Below, piece by piece: positions 25,991-29,209 of a stretch of 29,209 nucleotides of DNA. A program made the translations under genes and the position numbers. Within the stretch, counting starts at the first letter, position 1. Each line of letters begins with the position of its first letter. The notes under the pieces were generated by a model. The model saw only the letters and a list, made by a program, of their open reading frames with translations, was not told the DNA's origin and did not search any database. The stretch covers positions 1-29,209 of the forward strand of contig NZ_CAMJRK010000009.1 in assembly GCF_946222815.1 (NCBI RefSeq), in the 5' to 3' direction. Source of the stretch: an uncultured Leuconostoc sp. (GTDB lineage Bacteria > Bacillota > Bacilli > Lactobacillales > Lactobacillaceae).

Positions 25991-26074
25991 CAATTCAACG
26001 TTTGTTAATGGTAGGATATTGCCTAGTAAATAAATAAAGCTGTTAATTAGACCTATACCAATTTATATATATCG

Positions 26075-26103
26075 TTGACAAATAGGCTACTGTGCTTTAA
26101 AAT
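26075..26103 (+). promoter_or_regulatory. Promoter of glmS
   Basis: A textbook vegetative promoter: TTGACA (26075-26080), 17-nt spacer, TAAAAT (26098-26103). The start of transcription near 26110 gives a leader of about 50 nt, too short for a glmS ribozyme. Confidence 0.85.
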
Positions 26104-26158
26104 AGTGGTTGTTATTGAAATATTAAAATTTAACCAATTTAAAAAAGAGGATATATTT

Positions 26159-27964
26159 ATGTGTGGAATTGTTGGTGCTACAGGATTGAATCAAGTTTTA
26201 CCAAGTTTGTTAAGAGGTTTAGAAAAATTAGAGTATCGTGGTTATGATTCGGCCGGTGTTTATGTTAATGGCGGCGATGATGGTGACTTTTTAGTACGAG
26301 AAAAAGGCCGTGTTTCGGTATTAGAAGCAGCAACAAAAAATAAAAATATCACTGGTACAGCAGGTATTGCACATACTCGTTGGGCTACGCACGGTGGTGT
26401 TTCTGTTGAAAATGCGCATCCGCATATGTCTGAAGATGGTCGTTTTTTCTTGGTTCATAACGGTGTTATTGAAAATTATGATGAATTGCGTGATACCTAC
26501 TTGCAGGGTGTGAAATTACACTCACAAACTGATACTGAAATTGCAGTTCAATTGATTGATAAGTTTTCAAGAGAAAATAACATGTCGACATTTGATGCTT
26601 TTCGTCAAATGATTTCTTTATTGGATGATAATTCTGCTTATGGATTTTTGTTAATGGACAATGAAACACCTGATTTATTATATGCTGCTAAGAAAAAGTC
26701 ACCCTTGTTAATTGGTGTGGCAGATGAGGGCAATGTTGTGACATCAGATGCAGCAGCAATGCTTGACGTGACACAAGATTTTATTGAGTTAATGGATGGT
26801 GACGTTGCGATTATTGACAAAAAAGCAGTTAATTTATTTGATGCACAGGGCCATGCAGTGACACGTGAGTCATTTCATTTGGATATTGACGCTTCAGAAA
26901 CTGACAAGGGTGTATATCCTTACTATATGTTAAAAGAAATTGATGAACAAGTGATTGTAGCACATACATTATCACAATATTATTTTGATGATGATGCACA
27001 AATTCAAAATATTGATGATGACATTATTGCAGCTATCAAAGCGTCTGACCGTCTTTATATTATTGCTGCCGGTACATCGTATCATGCGGGACTTGTGGGA
27101 AAAAGGTATTTCGAACAATGGACTGGTATGCCCACAGAAGTACATATCTCTTCGGAATTTGCCTATGATCAGCCACTATTAAGTCAGCGACCATTCTTTA
27201 TTTTCTTAAGCCAGTCAGGAGAAACAGCTGACTCCCGTGAGGTTCTTGATAACGTGGTTAAGCAGGGCTATCCGTCTTTGACTTTAGCAAATGTCATGAA
27301 TTCAACTTTAACACGTGAAGCAAACTTTGCGTTGCCACTGTTAGCAGGCCCGGAAATTGCGGTAGCTTCTACAAAAGCCTACACAGCACAAATTATTGTC
27401 GAAGCAATTTTGGCACATGCGGTTGGCAATAGTCAACTTGATTTAAAAAATGAATTAGCAAAAACTGCTGTTGAAATGCAAGTTATTATTGATCAAAAAG
27501 ATGATTTCAAGGTGATTGCAGAACAAGCATTGCGAGGACAAAAATCAGCGTTTTACATTGGTCGAGGATTAGATGCTGCAGTAGCTGTCGAGGCTGCTTT
27601 AAAGTTAAAAGAAATTTCTTATATTCAAACAGAAGGATTTGCTGCTGGCGAACTTAAACATGGGACAATTTCATTAATTGAGGAAGGCACGCCGGTCTTT
27701 GCTTTGTTAACACAGTCAAAGACTGCAGGGTTAGTGCGTGGCGAAATTGCACAAGTAGCAGCTCGTGGGGCTAATACAATCATTATTTCGGGTAAAACGC
27801 TTGCCAAAAAAGGTGATGCTTATATTTTGCCAGATGTTAATGAATTATTAATGCCATTGTTAACAATTATACCTGCGCAATTAATTGCTTACTATGCAAC
27901 ACTGGATCGTAATTTGGATGTTGATCGTCCAAGAAATTTAGCGAAATCTGTTACAGTACAATAA
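26159..27964 (+). CDS. glmS: Glutamine-fructose-6-phosphate aminotransferase
   Basis: Makes glucosamine-6-phosphate from fructose-6-phosphate and glutamine, the entry to UDP-GlcNAc and cell-wall synthesis. The 601-residue protein starts MCGIVGA, exposing the Ntn nucleophile Cys after Met removal. The glutaminase half has THTRWATHG-type sequence (HTRWATHGG) and HNGVIENY. Two SIS sugar-isomerase domains follow, with FLSQSGETADS and the C-terminal tail DRPRNLAKSVTVQ. The ATG at 26159 has AAGAGG 8 nt upstream; the frame extends 28 codons further through the promoter but those are not coding. A terminator follows at once. Confidence 0.97.
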   Translation: MCGIVGATGLNQVLPSLLRGLEKLEYRGYDSAGVYVNGGDDGDFLVREKGRVSVLEAATKNKNITGTAGIAHTRWATHGGVSVENAHPHMSEDGRFFLVHNGVIENYDELRDTYLQGVKLHSQTDTEIAVQLIDKFSRENNMSTFDAFRQMISLLDDNSAYGFLLMDNETPDLLYAAKKKSPLLIGVADEGNVVTSDAAAMLDVTQDFIELMDGDVAIIDKKAVNLFDAQGHAVTRESFHLDIDASETDKGVYPYYMLKEIDEQVIVAHTLSQYYFDDDAQIQNIDDDIIAAIKASDRLYIIAAGTSYHAGLVGKRYFEQWTGMPTEVHISSEFAYDQPLLSQRPFFIFLSQSGETADSREVLDNVVKQGYPSLTLANVMNSTLTREANFALPLLAGPEIAVASTKAYTAQIIVEAILAHAVGNSQLDLKNELAKTAVEMQVIIDQKDDFKVIAEQALRGQKSAFYIGRGLDAAVAVEAALKLKEISYIQTEGFAAGELKHGTISLIEEGTPVFALLTQSKTAGLVRGEIAQVAARGANTIIISGKTLAKKGDAYILPDVNELLMPLLTIIPAQLIAYYATLDRNLDVDRPRNLAKSVTVQ

Positions 27965-27971
27965 ACTTTAG

Positions 27972-28003
27972 ACGTGATAAGAAAATTCTTATCACGTTTT
28001 TTT
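27972..28003 (+). terminator. Terminator of glmS
   Basis: An 11- to 12-bp perfect stem (27972-27983 with 27986-27997, ACGTGATAAGAA) with a very small loop is followed by seven T residues, 8 nt after the glmS stop. Confidence 0.92.
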
Positions 28004-28030
28004 GTGCATAAGCGTGACATCTGGTAAAAT
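28002..28030 (+). promoter_or_regulatory. Promoter of uppS-cdsA
   Basis: TTGTGC (28002-28007), a 17-nt spacer and an extended -10 TGGTAAAAT (28022-28030). It begins at the end of the glmS terminator T run. The -10 element is identical to that of ftsK. Confidence 0.65.
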
Positions 28031-28042
28031 GAACTAGATACC

Positions 28043-28060
28043 ATTGCGCATATTGCGCAT
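28043..28060 (+). repeat. Tandem 9-bp repeat in the uppS leader
   Basis: ATTGCGCAT occurs twice in direct succession just upstream of the uppS ribosome site (AAGGAGG at 28062-28068). Because TGCGCA is its own reverse complement, the two copies can also pair as a 6-bp hairpin (28045-28050 with 28054-28059). Confidence 0.7.
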
Positions 28061-28076
28061 CAAGGAGGGGGCCATC

Positions 28077-28856
28077 TTGGCGCTTTTTAAAACGAAGACG
28101 AATATTAGTACTGTACAGGCACAATTGAAAATACCCGATCATGTTGCCATTATCATGGATGGTAATGGTCGGTGGGCGAAACGTCGTCTCATGCCACGAA
28201 TTGCTGGTCACAAAACTGCAATGAACACAGTTAAAAAAATAGCCACAGCGGCAAGTGATTTAGGCATTAAAGTGTTAACTTTGTATGCTTTTTCAACTGA
28301 GAATTGGTCACGTCCAAAGGATGAAGTTAATTTTTTAATGCAATTGCCAATTGATTTTTTTAACGATTTTGTGCCTGAGCTGGTTAAAAATAACATTCGA
28401 GTTCAGGTAATGGGCAATATTGATGGGCTACCCAAAGGAACGCAAGTAGCGGTTAAAAAAGCTATCAATCAAACTGCTAAGGGAACAGGAATGATTTTGA
28501 ATTTTGCTTTAAATTATGGTGGGCAAGTAGAAATCGTTGAAGCAGCTAAAAAATTAGCTCAGCAGGTTGCCACTGGTGAACTTTTGCCAAGTGATATTAA
28601 TGCCAACCTTTTTTCCAAGGCATTACAGACAGGTAAATTGGGTGATTTGGCAGCGCCTGATTTAATGATAAGAACGTCGGGAGAATTACGTTTGAGTAAC
28701 TTTATGCCTTACCAAGCAGCTTATACGGAACTATATTTCACTGATGTCTTATGGCCTGACTATACTGCAGATGATTTAATTGAAGCTATTACATCATTTA
28801 CTTCACGTGATCGTCGATTTGGCGGTTTAAACGACAAATACGAAAGCGAGATTTAA
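28077..28856 (+). CDS. uppS: Undecaprenyl diphosphate synthase (isoprenyl transferase)
   Basis: A cis-prenyltransferase that adds IPP units to farnesyl diphosphate to give the C55 lipid carrier of peptidoglycan synthesis. The 259-residue protein has IIMDGNGRWAKRR with the catalytic Asp28, STENWSRPKDEV and the C-terminal RTSGELRLSNFMPYQ and TELYFTDVLWPDY. The start is TTG at 28077, 8 nt after a perfect AAGGAGG; an in-frame TTG at 28044 lies in the leader repeat. It uses the product of the mevalonate cluster seen upstream in the window and is followed 3 nt later by cdsA. Confidence 0.95.
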   Translation: MALFKTKTNISTVQAQLKIPDHVAIIMDGNGRWAKRRLMPRIAGHKTAMNTVKKIATAASDLGIKVLTLYAFSTENWSRPKDEVNFLMQLPIDFFNDFVPELVKNNIRVQVMGNIDGLPKGTQVAVKKAINQTAKGTGMILNFALNYGGQVEIVEAAKKLAQQVATGELLPSDINANLFSKALQTGKLGDLAAPDLMIRTSGELRLSNFMPYQAAYTELYFTDVLWPDYTADDLIEAITSFTSRDRRFGGLNDKYESEI

Positions 28857-28859
28857 GAC

Positions 28860-29209
28860 ATGAAAGTGCGCGTTATAACTGCCGTAGTGGCTTTACTCAT
28901 CTTTATACCACTTCTTATTATTGGCAAGTTGCCATTATTGATTTTAACATTGATATTGGGAATTATTGCCGTGAGTGAAATTTTGCGGATGAAACATATT
29001 ATTTTTGTGTCAACTGAGGCGCTCATTAGTTTTGTGGGGGTCATTGCAATTACTTTGCCTAACAGTTTTTGGCATGATGTGCCAGTCGCTCAAAGTGCTC
29101 ACGTTGTGTTTTATATTTTGGCATTTTTAATGTTATTAAATACAGTGTTAGCTCGTAATCATTTTAATTTTGATGATGCAGGTGCAATGACATTAGCTAT
29201 GTTATATAT
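28860..29209 (+). CDS. cdsA: Phosphatidate cytidylyltransferase, N-terminal part (cut by window end)
   Basis: Only the first 116 codons are present. The visible part is strongly hydrophobic, with several membrane helices (for example VVALLIFIPLLIIG near residues 9-22 and LLILTLILGIIAVSEI just after), and its position directly after uppS is where cdsA lies in nearly all Firmicutes. The enzyme makes CDP-diacylglycerol from phosphatidate and CTP. The signature motif would be beyond the window, so the call rests on context plus N-terminal similarity. Confidence 0.85.
   Translation, partial: MKVRVITAVVALLIFIPLLIIGKLPLLILTLILGIIAVSEILRMKHIIFVSTEALISFVGVIAITLPNSFWHDVPVAQSAHVVFYILAFLMLLNTVLARNHFNFDDAGAMTLAMLY

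Noticed and set aside
26104..26158. Possible glmS ribozyme upstream of glmS
   Set aside because: The TTGACA/TAAAAT promoter leaves only about 50 nt of leader, with no ribozyme-like pairing, so the Bacillus-type ribozyme is not present.

Overview
The window is an ordinary-looking piece of chromosome from a low-GC Gram-positive lactic acid bacterium. Leuconostocaceae, and most likely Leuconostoc, fits best. The reasons are an AT-rich sequence, strong AGGAGG-type ribosome sites, the Bacillus/Lactobacillus-type pur gene order with the split PurS/PurQ/PurL enzyme, a mevalonate rather than MEP isoprenoid route with a type 2 IPP isomerase, and the protein sequences. The genus is recognition from memory, not a computed placement. 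I see no prophage, insertion sequence, CRISPR array or defence island. No gene-free stretch exceeds 300 bases.

Region 1 (1-8311, + strand) is the body of the purine operon: purC (3' end only), purS, purQ, purL, purF, purM, purN and purH. The genes mostly overlap or abut, and the operon ends in a strong intrinsic terminator. Together they convert PRPP to IMP; purE/purK and the main promoter would lie upstream of the window. A Nudix hydrolase gene (8377-8838) follows from its own promoter, which is packed against the terminator.

Region 2 (8839-16137, +) holds satellite purine and one-carbon genes: purD, fhs (formate-tetrahydrofolate ligase), a tributyrin-esterase/esterase-D-like hydrolase, an OFA-family (oxalate/formate) transporter, purB and a hypoxanthine phosphoribosyltransferase. 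purD and purB are each preceded by two PurBox-like ACGAAC motifs, 41-42 bp apart, at the same distance from the -10 hexamer. They probably form a PurR regulon with the main operon.

Region 3 (16195-19217, - strand) is a mevalonate-pathway cluster, mvaD-mvaK2-fni, with 8-nt overlaps and no mvaK1. Region 4 (19398-23731, +) holds an AI-2E-family membrane protein, the tRNA methyltransferase trmL, tRNA-Glu(TTC) with its own promoter and terminator, and the DNA translocase ftsK/spoIIIE preceded by a good LexA-type SOS box. Region 5 (23803-25955, -) is adenine deaminase followed by an unrecognised 164-residue protein. Region 6 (26159-29209, +) is glmS, then uppS and the start of cdsA, supplying UDP-GlcNAc precursors, undecaprenyl phosphate and CDP-diacylglycerol for the envelope.

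I did not find a clearly new multi-gene system. The points most worth checking are a PurF that lacks all four iron-sulfur ligand cysteines, the fixed-geometry PurBox pairs, the LexA box at ftsK, and the possible formate-supply group fhs-esterase-OFA transporter.
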